A DNA stretch of 64,000 nt from Gloeotrichia echinulata CP02 (lineage in GTDB: Bacteria > Cyanobacteriota > Cyanobacteriia > Cyanobacteriales > Nostocaceae), in NCBI GenBank assembly GCA_038087035.1, contig CP051187.1, positions 992,001-1,056,000 of the forward strand, in the 5' to 3' direction. Below the pieces are notes generated by a model that saw nothing but the letters and a program-made list of their open reading frames with translations, was not told where the DNA came from and did not search any database. The position numbers were made by a program, and so were the translations under genes. Positions 17,438-26,895 of this stretch are shown one piece after another. Every line of letters starts with the position of its first letter. Position 1 is the first letter of the stretch.

Positions 17438-17746
17438 ATGCAGGACTCAAATTTACCAGGGTCTGAGTTACTGAAAACGGTTTTGGAGCCGCTGTTTGAG
17501 GATTTTGAGTATTGGTTTACGCGATCGCGCCATTTTCTGGAAACTGAGCAAATCTCATTTATGAGTGACCAGGAGCAATCTGAACTGCTATTGCGAGTCA
17601 AGCAAGCACAGGAGGAACTAAAAACCGCGAAGATGCTGTTTACTGCAACTGATGGTCAAGTCGGGATTGAGATGACAACGTTGATGCCGTGGCATCAATT
17701 AGTAACAGAATGCTGGAAAATAGCCTCACGCTTCCGTCAGACATAA
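17438..17746 (+). CDS. DUF2605 protein
   Basis: A 102-residue, mostly helical soluble protein with LLKTVLEPLFEDFEYWFTRSR, MSDQEQSELLLRVKQAQEEL, and a METTLMPWHQLV-like end. This is the cyanobacteria-restricted DUF2605 family. It precedes a DUF2973 gene on the same strand by 308 bases, a frequent pairing. No biochemical role is known to me. Confidence 0.75.
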   Translation: MQDSNLPGSELLKTVLEPLFEDFEYWFTRSRHFLETEQISFMSDQEQSELLLRVKQAQEELKTAKMLFTATDGQVGIEMTTLMPWHQLVTECWKIASRFRQT

Positions 17747-18054
17747 TTCGTCTGAGGATTGGCTTTGGCAGATGGCAAACTGCGCTAAACTGTTTAACTA
17801 CAGCAAAACGTTGGATAATTTCCATAGATATTCGCCAAATATTAACAAAATTTGAGTTAACAAACAAAATAATGTATCTCATGCTACCGTTTTATTAGCT
17901 AGTGCCGCTTGATACATTTGCCCATATAAAAATAGACGCCTCAATATGGCGTTGATTTTTCGAGCTAGCCGTTAGTCACCCTATCGGCGAACAAAACCGT
18001 TAAATTCGTTAAATTATAAAGTTTTAAAACTCGCTTCTCTTGGAGGAAACCCCG

Positions 18055-18384
18055 ATGCTACACCTGCTTTACATTCTCGCTTTTACAATCCTTGCATTTA
18101 TTGCTGTTGGTAATTTAATTCGCAATCTGATCATGTTTAGTTTTGATCGAGAGGGGACTTATCCCGCGAAATATTCGTCAATGAATAATCAAGGCAACTT
18201 TGGCTATCCGTCATCAAGAAAACAGTTTACACCTCATCCAGAGTTATTAGATAGCGCCGGAAATTTAATCAAAGAGCCGTTATTGGTGATGCGTTCGATC
18301 AACGTTGAAGATGCTCGGGAACAACTTGATGCTCTTTATGAAGCTTCCCCAGCACATAAGGTGGAGAACCAAGAAGAAGGTTAA
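18055..18384 (+). CDS. DUF2973 membrane protein
   Basis: 109 residues. An N-terminal hydrophobic helix (MLHLLYILAFTILAFIAVGNLI) is followed by a conserved soluble tail (RNLIMFSFDRE, HPELLDSAGNLIKEPLLVMRSINVEDAREQLDALYEASP). This is the DUF2973 family. ATG 18055 is chosen because GGAGG lies 9 bases upstream; the frame is also open 15 bases earlier from a TTG. Located after DUF2605. Confidence 0.8.
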   Translation: MLHLLYILAFTILAFIAVGNLIRNLIMFSFDREGTYPAKYSSMNNQGNFGYPSSRKQFTPHPELLDSAGNLIKEPLLVMRSINVEDAREQLDALYEASPAHKVENQEEG

Positions 18385-18439
18385 AAAGTTCGGAGTTTAG
18401 TCATTGGTGATTGCTGATTGGTGATTGGAAGTCGGTGGG

Positions 18440-18473
18440 AAACTCCATCTCGCTGTGGGTGGAGTTTTTTATG
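18440..18473 (+). terminator. Rho-independent terminator after DUF2973
   Basis: AACTCCA and TGGAGTT arms followed by TTTTTTAT, 60 bases after the stop codon. The region just before it (18395-18435) contains short ATTGGTGATTG-type repeats. Confidence 0.65.
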
Positions 18474-18527
18474 CGGTTTTTTCTACGGGTTTGAAACTGT
18501 AATCTAAATTCTGGACAAACCTACCCA

Positions 18528-18695
18528 TTATTGCTCATTTTTGGGTAGGTTCTCTCTAGCCATGCGCTCTATAACATCACTAAGGCTTGATGCTTTCATG
18601 TCTATTTGCTTTTGCTCTAACCATTCAATAGCTGTTTGAGTCAAAGTCATCGTAAATCTTCTTTTTTCTTCTGCGTAAATTTTCTTTCTAGCCAT
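18528..18695 (-). CDS. Small RHH-like protein divergent from tnpB
   Basis: 55 residues: a basic MARKKIYAEEKRRFTMTLTQTAIEWLEQ start, then LSDVIERMARENL. The strand-helix-helix pattern fits a ribbon-helix-helix DNA-binding protein. ATG at 18695. It is head-to-head with the TnpB gene starting at 18759, with 63 bases between. The two shorter remnants at 43511-43649 and 47852-48013 occupy the same position beside other tnpB genes, so this is part of the mobile element. It may repress tnpB. Confidence 0.6.
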   Translation of the reverse strand: MARKKIYAEEKRRFTMTLTQTAIEWLEQKQIDMKASSLSDVIERMARENLPKNEQ

Positions 18696-18758
18696 GTTGT
18701 TATTTTTGAATAACTCATATATAATATGAGTGTAACAACATTTGAGAGGTCGAGTCAA

Positions 18759-19982
18759 ATGCAATTAGTTGAAAAGCACATTATTAGCCGACAGCATAAG
18801 TTTTGGAAAGAATGTGATTACCTAGCTTTACAATCCAAGCATCTTTACAATGCTGCTACCTATATTCAACGTCAATACTTTTTTGAAACTAAAAAGTATT
18901 ACAACTCAATTGATATTTACCACCAAACCAAGAATTTAGAAGCATACCGATATCTACCAACGAAGGTTAGTAAACAAATAGTGCGTAGAGTTTCAGAAGC
19001 TTGGAAAGGTTGGTTAGCAGCGTTAAAAGATTGGTCAAAACATCAGGGTAAATATCTTGGTCAACCCAAAATGCCAGGATACAAACATAAAGAACGTGGC
19101 AGAAATGTTGTGATTTACCCAATAGATGCAATATCAAAACCAGCATTAACTAAGGGTAGTGTTAAACTTTCACAGTCAAACATTCAATTACAAACAAAGG
19201 CTAAAGATGTAGACCAAATAAGGATTGTACCTAAGCTAAATCATTATGTTATTGAAGTTGTTTACACAGTCAATGAGTCTGTTAAGTCAACAGGTAAGTA
19301 CAGTGCTGGTGTAGACCTTGGCTTAAATAATTTGATGGCTACAACTTCCAATCATCCCGGTGTCAAGCCGTTATTGATTAATGGTAGACCATTGAAAAGT
19401 ATTAACCAATTCTTCAATAAAAGAGTGCGATTAGCGCAATCAATAGAAGCTTGGAGACAGGTTAAAGAATTAAATAGCAAGCGTGATAGAAGGATTGATA
19501 ACTATCTCCATACTGTTAGCCGTAGGGTGATCGATTGGTGTCAGTTAAATGATATTGGTCAATTAATTATTGGCAATAATTCAGGATGGAAGCAAGATAT
19601 TAATATTGGCAAAAAGAACAATCAACAATTTACCAAAATACCTCACGCTAAATTAATAAATCTACTAACTTATAAAACCAAGCTAGCTGGTATTGATGTT
19701 GTAATTACTGAAGAAAGCTACACTTCAAAAGCCAGTGCATTAGACGGTGATAAATTACCTGTTTACAGAGAAAAATCAGATAATAAACCCGTTTTTAGTG
19801 GCAAGCGTATTCAAAGAGGTTTATACAAAACTTCCAGTGGTAAAATAATTAATGCTGATACCAATGGAAGCTTAAATATAGCCAGGAAAGTAATCCCAAA
19901 CTTTATGAATGGGCTAGAGGGATTGCCGTTTATCCCTGTAGTTTTAGGACTTTGGACTAAAATTACAAACGTAGTTGTCTAG
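18759..19982 (+). mobile_element. tnpB: IS605-type TnpB (RNA-guided nuclease) gene
   Basis: 407 residues. TnpB/IS1341-type protein with an intact RuvC triad: AGVDLGLNNLM (RuvC-I Asp), VVITEESYTSKAS (RuvC-II Glu), INADTNGSLNIARKV (RuvC-III Asp). The zinc-finger cysteines are missing in this branch. ATG 18759 follows GAGAGGT, and the same leader (GAGAGGTCGARTCA) precedes the tnpB at 48102. No TnpA transposase is present, so it is a non-autonomous element. The guide RNA is expected to overlap or follow the 3' end near 19900-20050, but I cannot delimit it. Confidence 0.85.
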
Positions 19983-20120
19983 TATTGTCTATCCTTGGGT
20001 AGCTTTGTACAGATTCCTATGAGCGGTGCATAAACCAATCAAGGTCAACCTATTAAATCAGTGAAGGGGATGAAACCCAAACAACAGAACAACAAACACT
20101 GAAATTTTAGGACAATGACT

Positions 20121-20777
20121 ATGAAATTCCGTCACTTAACCGGTTCTTTGCTAACTGCTACCGCACTTATTACCACTACACTACCAGCATTCGCCGGACC
20201 ATTTGATGCACAGCCTGCGGGTATCTTCAGACCTGGTGTTCTGGCCCCTGCTGCAGGTGCAGGTAATGCAACTGCTACAACCCCCAAGCCTGGTGAACCG
20301 AGCAACACCAATGGTAATTCAGAAATCCAAGGATTAGGGGACCATAAATCTTGGGTTGACTCCAACACCTTAGCAAAAGACCCCCGCGCCCTGTGTAGCG
20401 ATGTTGGTTTAGGAAATAACACCAGCAACAACTCTAGCAAACTGGTGATAGCTTCGTCTAACAGCGATCGCTCCAGTTCTTCCCGTAGCCACAATGATGG
20501 TGGTGGCGGTGGTGTTAGTTTTCTGGGAATTGGCGTTAGCGGTAGTGGTGCGAGTCAAGGTAGCCAAAATAATAGCCAATCAAGTAGTTCCACCAGCAAC
20601 CGTAATCAAGAAAATAGCAACAGTTCATCAACAGTAGTTCAAGGTAAGAATTGTGATGCTTTCGTTAACGCCGCTGCTGCTAGAGATGCGAACTTTGAAG
20701 ATAACCTCACCCGTCGTTATGAAATCAAAACAGGTCGCCGGGGACAGCAAGTAAATCAACTATTAGACAAGAAATAA
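20121..20777 (+). CDS. Exported Ser/Asn-rich hypothetical protein
   Basis: 218 residues. Signal peptide (MKFRHLTGSLLTATALITTTLPAFA, cleavage after AFA). The mature part has a short conserved block (FDAQPAGIFRPG, KSWVDSNTLAKDPRALCSD) and a low-complexity Ser/Asn/Gly centre (about 100-175), ending with a charged KNCDAFVNAAAARDANFEDNLTRRYE segment. Two ATGs are possible (20115, 20121); the second has the better spacing to AGGA. Periplasmic or outer-surface location is expected. Family not recognised. Confidence 0.6.
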   Translation: MKFRHLTGSLLTATALITTTLPAFAGPFDAQPAGIFRPGVLAPAAGAGNATATTPKPGEPSNTNGNSEIQGLGDHKSWVDSNTLAKDPRALCSDVGLGNNTSNNSSKLVIASSNSDRSSSSRSHNDGGGGGVSFLGIGVSGSGASQGSQNNSQSSSSTSNRNQENSNSSSTVVQGKNCDAFVNAAAARDANFEDNLTRRYEIKTGRRGQQVNQLLDKK

Positions 20778-20874
20778 TTGACTGTTAACTGTCAACTTGA
20801 ATTTTTAATTTTGAATTATCAAGACGCCGGGGTAAGCGCCCTGGCTATTGCTTTATATACCTTCAGGAGTAAGT

Positions 20875-21300
20875 ATGAAAAGTCCACCAATTCTCAGAAT
20901 TGTTATTTTGAGTGTAACTATGTTGCTGTCGGTAACAGCTTTCGCCAACGCCCAGACCCCATCGCGCAGAATTCGTGACTCGCAAATTCTGCCCTATTTG
21001 CTAGATCATCCGAATAATAACTCGTTGGTGAAAGTGCGTTGTGTTTCTAGAGAACGGCAGGAAGTAGATAGGAGTCGAGGTATCATCAGAGATCATCTTT
21101 TGCGACCAACACAGGGCGATCGCGTCACGATAGAAATCGAAGGGAATTGTCAGAATGTCAGAATTCGCGTGAAAGATGACTCCCAATCTCCTGATTTTCC
21201 GGTCTACAATCCTTACTTAGATAATTATCATCCTGATTTTGATGACTCTTGGCTCACTCGCGAAGGTTCTGGATGGTATTGGTTACTACATCATCCCTGA
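20875..21300 (+). CDS. Exported hypothetical protein
   Basis: 141 residues with a signal peptide (MKSPPILRIVILSVTMLLSVTAFANAQ). The ~115-residue mature part contains one pair of cysteines (VRCVSRE, EGNCQNV) and an acidic, aromatic C-terminus (YNPYLDNYHPDFDDSW). ATG 20875 is selected by the AGGAG 8 bases upstream. It lies 98 bases after the preceding exported protein, possibly co-transcribed. Family not recognised. Confidence 0.6.
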   Translation: MKSPPILRIVILSVTMLLSVTAFANAQTPSRRIRDSQILPYLLDHPNNNSLVKVRCVSRERQEVDRSRGIIRDHLLRPTQGDRVTIEIEGNCQNVRIRVKDDSQSPDFPVYNPYLDNYHPDFDDSWLTREGSGWYWLLHHP

Positions 21301-21345
21301 CGGGGACTGGGGACACTTCGACAAGCTCAGTGCATCGCTGGGGAA
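21301..21345. repeat. Dispersed repeat GACACTTCGACAAGCTCAGTGC
   Basis: A GGGGACTGGGGACACTTCG...GCTCAGTGCATCGCTGGGG unit directly after the stop codon at 21300, followed by short GGGGAATG tandem units. Two units of the same repeat are found inside the giant histidine kinase at about 38081-38155. Confidence 0.7.
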
Positions 21346-21404
21346 TGGGGAATGGGGAATGGGGACTGGGGAATACTCCCGAATCGGTCTTTGATTATTC
21401 TTTA

Positions 21405-21776
21405 GGACTTACGCACTGTACAAATTTGGCATGGTATGGTTTTACCAAAATACGTTATTTCAGGCTTTGATTACTCCCTTCCCAGTCTAAGATTACCTAT
21501 AATTTTCCTTCTTCTCTACGAACGCGAGTGCGTGTCGAAGACAGACGCTCCGCGAATGCGCCTTTGCGCCTTTGCGCCTTTGCGTGAGCTAAAAATTATT
21601 TCCCTACGGGACGCTCCGCGTTCGCGTAGCGTCCCGTAGGGAACGGTAATCTTCCAGCGGTTCGGGAGTAATTATTAAACAGACCCGCGTTTTCGGGGTT
21701 TAGCAATGCTAAACCCCTACGACATCTCCGGTTTTTTGCAACTCATATTTTGTGTTTTTTGTCAATGCGTAAGTCC
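21405..21776. repeat. MITE with GGACTTACGCA termini, copy 2, interrupted
   Basis: Complete termini GGACTTACGCA and TGCGTAAGTCC with TA on both sides (target duplication). The two flanks match 11656-11842 closely, but ~195 bp are inserted between TTTGATTA and ATTATTAAAC. Confidence 0.88.
21474..21668. repeat. Foldback element nested inside a MITE
   Basis: ~195 bp bounded by CTCCC and GGGAG with TA on both sides; longer arms pair GATTACC with GGTAATC. It contains three GCGCCTTT units and a perfect hairpin CCCTACGGGACGCT / AGCGTCCCGTAGGG around 21602-21641. It interrupts MITE copy 2. Confidence 0.75.
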
Positions 21777-21875
21777 TATTCTTGTATCTGCATAAACTGA
21801 AAACTACAAACCTATTGATTGAGTGAAGGGGTTCAAACCTCGAAAACACTACTCACATCAAAGGAAGAAACGGTC

Positions 21876-22508
21876 ATGAAAACACAAATGTTGTTGAGCC
21901 TTGCTTGTTCTCTATCTCTGTTGGGTGCGGTTACATTACCAGCTACTGCTCAACCAGTTCCGCCTCAGCCCCAAGCAGTGAATCAAGATGTTACCATTCC
22001 TCAAGATACAGCAATTATCGTTTCATTTCCCGCGCCCGTTACCGTAGATGTCGGTCAAAAACAGGATTTTCCCCTGACGCTTCCTTTAGCTAATGCAATT
22101 AAAGATGCTAAAGGTAATGTTGTAGCGCCGGAAAATACGCCAGTAACCATTATCCTCAAACCTACTAATGGAGGGGCTAAAATTGTAGCACAGTCGTTGG
22201 TGGTTAATGGTCGAATTGTCTCGATTAAAGCATCAAGTCAGATAATTCCTGGCACTACTATTACCCAAAAGCGAGCTAATGATAAAGCTGTAGAAAATGG
22301 CTCTGTTTACGGTAGACTAGCTGGCAGTACCTTGGGCTTTTTGAGCAATGGCGACCCGGAACAATTTGACCGAGGCGCAATGCTAGGAAGCGCTATTGGC
22401 ATAGTCACAGGTTTGCGTTCTGCAGAAAATACCCGCATTGTGCAAATTCCCCAAAGCAGTGTTTATGTTTTGTCCCTTGAGGCTCCAATCCAATTATCTA
22501 ATCGCTAG
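21876..22508 (+). CDS. Exported hypothetical protein
   Basis: 210 residues. Signal peptide (MKTQMLLSLACSLSLLGAVTLPATAQ), then a beta-rich domain: VTIPQDTAIIVSFPAPVTVDVGQKQDFPLTLPLANAI, NTPVTIILKPTNGGAKIVAQSLVVNGR. A Gly-rich segment follows (AMLGSAIGIVTGL) and the end is VYVLSLEAPIQL. It resembles cyanobacterial exported proteins of unknown function with a TrbI-like beta core. ATG 21876 has AAGGAAG upstream; the frame is open earlier, but the signal peptide starts here. It overlaps by 11 bases the convergent CHAD gene. Confidence 0.6.
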   Translation: MKTQMLLSLACSLSLLGAVTLPATAQPVPPQPQAVNQDVTIPQDTAIIVSFPAPVTVDVGQKQDFPLTLPLANAIKDAKGNVVAPENTPVTIILKPTNGGAKIVAQSLVVNGRIVSIKASSQIIPGTTITQKRANDKAVENGSVYGRLAGSTLGFLSNGDPEQFDRGAMLGSAIGIVTGLRSAENTRIVQIPQSSVYVLSLEAPIQLSNR

Positions 22509-23502
22509 TCTCACTTTCAGCATCCACGGCAACTTCATGAGGATGCATTACTGTTAAATGAAAGCCATACCTAGTTTCTGTTTTCAGATACCGCTCTTGT
22601 AATGGTTGCCATTGTTGCCATAATTGATAGCGATTTTCGGATAACAACTTAGCCAAACCGCTCAAATGAGTGTGCATTTCTGATCTCAAGACATCTTCGA
22701 GCCACTCACTTAAGACTACACTATCTTGCATTTGTCCCAAAATATCTTGGATACTTTTTACGTCGGCGATATAAGCCGCGTAAGACTCGCTGTATAAGTC
22801 ACTAAACAATTCCATTTGATAGCGGACACGTTTGGCTTGTTTCCGCAAATCATGAAGAGTTTCGCCTTGTGTCGTCAAGTATTCTTCTATTTTTTTGGCT
22901 TCCCAGTCTGTTTGAATTTTTAACTGTGACTCTACAACTTGGGTGCCAACTAGCCAACCCGGATGTAGCAATAATTTACTTACTTCCGGTAAAAGTAAAT
23001 CTGGTAAAACTTGCTGAATTGGTAAAGATGCTAAGGGGTGGTAAGTAGGTTTTTCTAACCACTCGTTAAATCCCTGTTTGAGAGACTTATAAGGTTCATC
23101 TTTGAATGTTGTCTCCACTGTGCTGAATGCATGTTCGCGTTGTTTCGCTAATGTCTCAAATGCTGTTTGTAAATATTTCTGTTCTTTGGAGGTTAAATGT
23201 GGTTTATACTGGGTTTCTAAGGTTTCTTTGAGGACATCAAAATCTCGGAGATGTCCGAGACGACGAGCGATTTTACCGATATTTTTATCGTTTACAGGCT
23301 TCGGTAAATTCAGCGCTAATTCAAATCTGCTGATGGCTGTACGCAGGCGACGCATCCCCACTCGCATTTGGTGTAGGGCTTCTGGATCTTCATCTTTCTT
23401 AACTGTTTTCTCCCACTTCAGGGTTTTCTTAAAGTGTTTTTGCAGCGCCTGGTAAGCGTAGTCTCCCAGGGTTTGGACTGTGGGTTTTGTTGCTAATTTC
23501 AT
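22498..23502 (-). CDS. CHAD-domain protein
   Basis: 334 residues with conserved histidines in helices: DPEALHQMRVGMRRLRTAISRFE near residue 45 and LHDLRKQAKRVRYQMELFSD near 215. This is the CHAD alpha-helical domain, known to bind polyphosphate granules. There is no fused CYTH triphosphatase domain. A role in polyphosphate binding is inferred from the family. Confidence 0.88.
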   Translation of the reverse strand: MKLATKPTVQTLGDYAYQALQKHFKKTLKWEKTVKKDEDPEALHQMRVGMRRLRTAISRFELALNLPKPVNDKNIGKIARRLGHLRDFDVLKETLETQYKPHLTSKEQKYLQTAFETLAKQREHAFSTVETTFKDEPYKSLKQGFNEWLEKPTYHPLASLPIQQVLPDLLLPEVSKLLLHPGWLVGTQVVESQLKIQTDWEAKKIEEYLTTQGETLHDLRKQAKRVRYQMELFSDLYSESYAAYIADVKSIQDILGQMQDSVVLSEWLEDVLRSEMHTHLSGLAKLLSENRYQLWQQWQPLQERYLKTETRYGFHLTVMHPHEVAVDAESETSD

Positions 23503-23850
23503 AATTTATATGAATTGTCTATTTATTTGGATTATTGCATCATAACATTAGTGAAAAACTTGCATCTATATTTTAAGATTTTTTGCCAGGATACGTTATA
23601 TTTTAAGGAATAAGCGCTATTTTTGTGTATACGCTAAAACAAAACGGCAATCGCGATGGTTCCACTAACATTGGTGACTGGAGAGTCGGGTATGGTCACA
23701 AGCAGCTGAATTACTTTTGCCTTTATAAAGAGTTATATTGGACTTATGAAAGCTTTGGAAGTATTAAGAAATGTTTCGCCAATATAATCCGTCCATGTGC
23801 AGTACCGTACTATTAAAAAAAATATCACCACAAAATTTGGAGCTTTCAGC

Positions 23851-25044
23851 ATGATAGCAAATAGGTATTTAATTTCAGGCGAAACGTTTGTTTTACCAGA
23901 TAAGTCGGGTATTTATCAAGTCTCCCTTTCAGACGATGAGATTAATGAAAAATACAAAAAGGGAGAGATAAGAATTGTAACGGAACAGGCTCGTTACCCA
24001 CTTGATAGCATAGAAACTATGCTTGACAGTAAAAAGTATATCCTAAATCCTGAATACCAGCGCAGGAAAAGGTGGGACAATACTCGAAAATCCCGTTTGA
24101 TAGAATCATTTATAATGAATGTGCCGATTCCACCTATCTTTTTGTATGAAGTAGATTACTCTATCTATGAAGTGATGGACGGCTTGCAAAGGCTAACAGC
24201 TATTTATGATTTTTACAAAGGAAAATTTAATTTGGAAGGATTGGAATATTGGCGAGAACTTAACGGTCGAAATTGTATAAATTTACCTGAACAAGTTAAA
24301 AGAGGAATAGATAGGCGTTATTTATCATCTATTGTATTGCTGCAGGAGACAGCAAAAAGTACAGAAGAAGCTGATTTTCTTAAGCAAATAGTTTTTGAAA
24401 GATTGAATAGTGGTGGAGAGAAACTAACTCCACAGGAAACAAGAAATGCCCTACGCAATGGCAAGTTTAATCAATTATGTATAAAGCTTGCTCAAAATGA
24501 TTCTTTCCGTAAAATGTGGAAACTACCTTTAGAATCCGAAGGAGAAGAAAAATTACTTGAAAGTGAATCTTATCGCAAAATGGAAGATGTCGAATTGGTT
24601 TTGCGATTCTTTGCTTATCGCCATATAGCTAACTTCAAATCTCCAGTGGATAAGTTTTTAGACGACTATTTAAAACAAGCAAATAATTATCTTGACGAAA
24701 CAATAAAAAATCTTGAGAATCTTTTTAATGAAACTATTGATTTGGTTTATTCAATCTTTGGAGATGCAGCTTTTATACCACCAAAAGAAAAGCGTGACAA
24801 CAAAACACCAATAAAAACTGTTTATGATCCAATGATGCAGGTGGTTGCAAATAATATTGACAAAAAGGAAATTTTACTCAAAAATAGCCAATCCATACGG
24901 ACAAACCTATACTCAGATAAAGAATTGCTATACGTCAAAGAAGAGAACAATAGACCACTTTTTGATGGTAGATATAATAACAAAAAAGATGTAGAAGCAC
25001 GCATAAAATATTTCCAGGAATTTCTACAAGGTTTTACCTCATAA
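23851..25044 (+). CDS. DUF262 protein
   Basis: 397 residues. The DUF262 (GmrSD N-terminal, ParB-like nuclease/NTPase fold) signature is clear: LNPEYQRRKRWD near residues 67-78, IFLYEV, MDGLQRLTAIYDFY near 109-122, and FERLNSGGEKLTPQE near 187-201. No DUF1524 nuclease domain follows in this protein. ATG 23851 has TTGGAG upstream. A HEPN gene starts 15 bases after its stop, so the two form an operon. DUF262 proteins are common in defence islands (type IV restriction GmrSD and relatives). The 348 bases upstream (23503-23850) hold AT-rich promoter-like sequence and no supported gene. Confidence 0.82.
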   Translation: MIANRYLISGETFVLPDKSGIYQVSLSDDEINEKYKKGEIRIVTEQARYPLDSIETMLDSKKYILNPEYQRRKRWDNTRKSRLIESFIMNVPIPPIFLYEVDYSIYEVMDGLQRLTAIYDFYKGKFNLEGLEYWRELNGRNCINLPEQVKRGIDRRYLSSIVLLQETAKSTEEADFLKQIVFERLNSGGEKLTPQETRNALRNGKFNQLCIKLAQNDSFRKMWKLPLESEGEEKLLESESYRKMEDVELVLRFFAYRHIANFKSPVDKFLDDYLKQANNYLDETIKNLENLFNETIDLVYSIFGDAAFIPPKEKRDNKTPIKTVYDPMMQVVANNIDKKEILLKNSQSIRTNLYSDKELLYVKEENNRPLFDGRYNNKKDVEARIKYFQEFLQGFTS

Positions 25045-25059
25045 ACTTAGGTAGAAATT

Positions 25060-26130
25060 ATGAATGCAACGTCATTGGAGAGCTTCAAAAAAGAAATAAA
25101 TCAAGTACGAGAATATTTTAAACATATTCAATATGTGGATAATATGGTGGCTTGTGCTGTGTCACCGACTGATAGTGAGGAAATTAAAGTCTTATTAAAT
25201 AAGTTAAAAGACCATCATAGAAGTTTCAGAACAGATAAAAAGATATTTGAATACAAAGCATCTATTATTTCGCTTTATGGCTTACTAGAAAAGCATGTAG
25301 AAACTTGGATTAAAGAATATCTTGATTCACTTGCAGTTTTAGCTATAGACTATAACAATATAGATGAAAAAATTAGAAACAATCATTTTGAACTTTCTTT
25401 GAAACTAATAAACACTATTGCTAGTAGAGAAAGTGCTAAATATCAGCATCTCACCAAAGAACAAGTTTTAAAAAAGCTGAATGAATGTATCGTAAATCCT
25501 GCAAGTTACAAATTCAATACAGAAGCATTTGTTCTTTTATCAGGTAATTTAAAACATAAACAAATTGTAAAAATATTTGATCTGATCAGTGTGAACTTAA
25601 ATGAAGAATTAAAAAAAAATAGAACAATAATTCAGTATTTTGAAAATGATAGAGGAATTACAAACATTTCAAATAAAAATACAGATACTTTATACAATAA
25701 AATCAACGATTTAGTTGAAAGGAGAAATCAGATTGCTCACGGTTCAGAGACATTAGATAATATTTTAGATATATCGGAATTGGAACCTTATATCCAATTT
25801 TTGGAAAAATATTGTCAAGCGATTTTTGAAATATTGTCTGAGGAGCTTATCAAAAAAGAATCAATTTATACATTTCAAAAGATAGAAAACGTAGTGAAAA
25901 TTTTTGGGAATAAAATATTGGCGTTTGAAATTTAAAATTATACGATAAAAGTTGGAAATATACTGATTGTTGAAACGATAGAAGGTAAATTTTTTAAAAA
26001 AACTATCTTGACAATTCAATTAAATAAAGAAACACATACAGAACTTAGAATTACAGAAAAAAGAAATATTGCTATTAGTGTTGAGCCTAATATCAAAGAA
26101 AATCAAAAATTCTACATAGTAAAACAATAA
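25060..26130 (+). pseudogene. MAE_28990-type HEPN protein, split by an in-frame stop
   Basis: The first 291 codons (25060-25935) encode a helical protein whose C-terminal part carries the HEPN RNase signature R-x4-H, RNQIAH at residues 222-227, in DLVERRNQIAHGS. The codon at 25933-25935 is TAA, yet the same frame then runs open for 64 more codons to a TAA at 26128. It reads like a genuine beta-rich domain (NYTIKVGNILIVETIEGK, KKTILTIQLNKET, NIAISVEPNIKEN), which is what this HEPN family usually has at its end. So this is either a recent nonsense mutation or stop readthrough. The catalytic part is intact either way. Partner of the DUF262 gene. Confidence 0.65.
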
Positions 26131-26217
26131 TTCCAGTCACTGTTCCGCAACCCAACCTACAGGGGTGAAGGTTTTTGGCGCTAACACCAAGTTTTACAGA
26201 AGGGCTAAAGAGCCGTA

Positions 26218-26314
26218 GTTACAGCCATTTTCAGGTAAATAGACCAGGCTTTTGGGGCGCAAGGCCTTGCGCCCCTACGAAGATCTGTGGTTATTGCGTG
26301 AAAATTGCTGTAAT
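26218..26314. repeat. Foldback repeat, third member of the TTACAGC family
   Basis: TTACAGCCATTTTCAGG and GAAAATTGCTGTAA arms with the central palindrome GGGGCGCAAGGCCTTGCGCCCC. It is inverted relative to 16975-17196 and lies between the HEPN gene and the convergent ferredoxin. Confidence 0.8.
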
Positions 26315-26341
26315 TTGGTGTAGGACGGGAATGAAGGCTAG

Positions 26342-26746
26342 TTAAAGATTAGTTGAGATTGCCTGGACGGGACAGGTGGGGATACACTGTTCACAGACAA
26401 TGCAGCGCGATCGCGTGAATGTGAGCTTAAAAGTTTCCTCTTTGAGGGTGAGGGCTTCGGTAGGACAAACCCCAGTACATAAGCCACAGTGGACACAGAC
26501 ATCTTCATCAATTGCGATTTCGCCTAAAGAATGGGAAACGTTGATATGCTGCGATCGCATCCACTCAATAGCTGCATCTAACTGATCGATATCCCCGGAT
26601 AGTTCCAATACTAGTTTACCAATTTGATTTGGGGCTACTTGGGCGCGGATAATATTTGCAGCTACGTTAAACTCTTTTGCCAGTCGGTAGGTAACTGGCA
26701 TTTGAATGGCCCGTTTGGGAAAGGTGAGGGTGACTCGTTTTTTCAC
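26342..26746 (-). CDS. NIL-domain ferredoxin
   Basis: 134 residues: an N-terminal NIL domain (VTLTFPKRAIQMPVTYRLAKEF, residues 5-75; ACT-like ligand-binding fold) and a C-terminal 2[4Fe-4S] ferredoxin (CVHCGLCTGVCP and CIVCEQCIPTCP). The start is GTG at 26746. NIL-ferredoxins are common in cyanobacteria and are proposed to act in methionine/sulphur metabolism; that is family knowledge, with no neighbour here to confirm it. Confidence 0.88.
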   Translation of the reverse strand: MKKRVTLTFPKRAIQMPVTYRLAKEFNVAANIIRAQVAPNQIGKLVLELSGDIDQLDAAIEWMRSQHINVSHSLGEIAIDEDVCVHCGLCTGVCPTEALTLKEETFKLTFTRSRCIVCEQCIPTCPVQAISTNL

Positions 26747-26895
26747 GGATGTAGCAGAGGTTGTTTCTGTTCTAGTTTAATAGGTTGGTTTTTAGCACCG
26801 CTGAGGGCGCCCTGAGTAGAGGTATAACATTGCTAAACCCTGGGAAAGGTTAGACTAGAGAATGAAAGTGCTTAATAAGTTTTAATAATTTTGTT

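Noticed and set aside
23625..23816. 63-codon ORF upstream of the DUF262 gene
   Set aside because: No recognisable domain, no ribosome site, and it overlaps the promoter region and start of the DUF262 gene.
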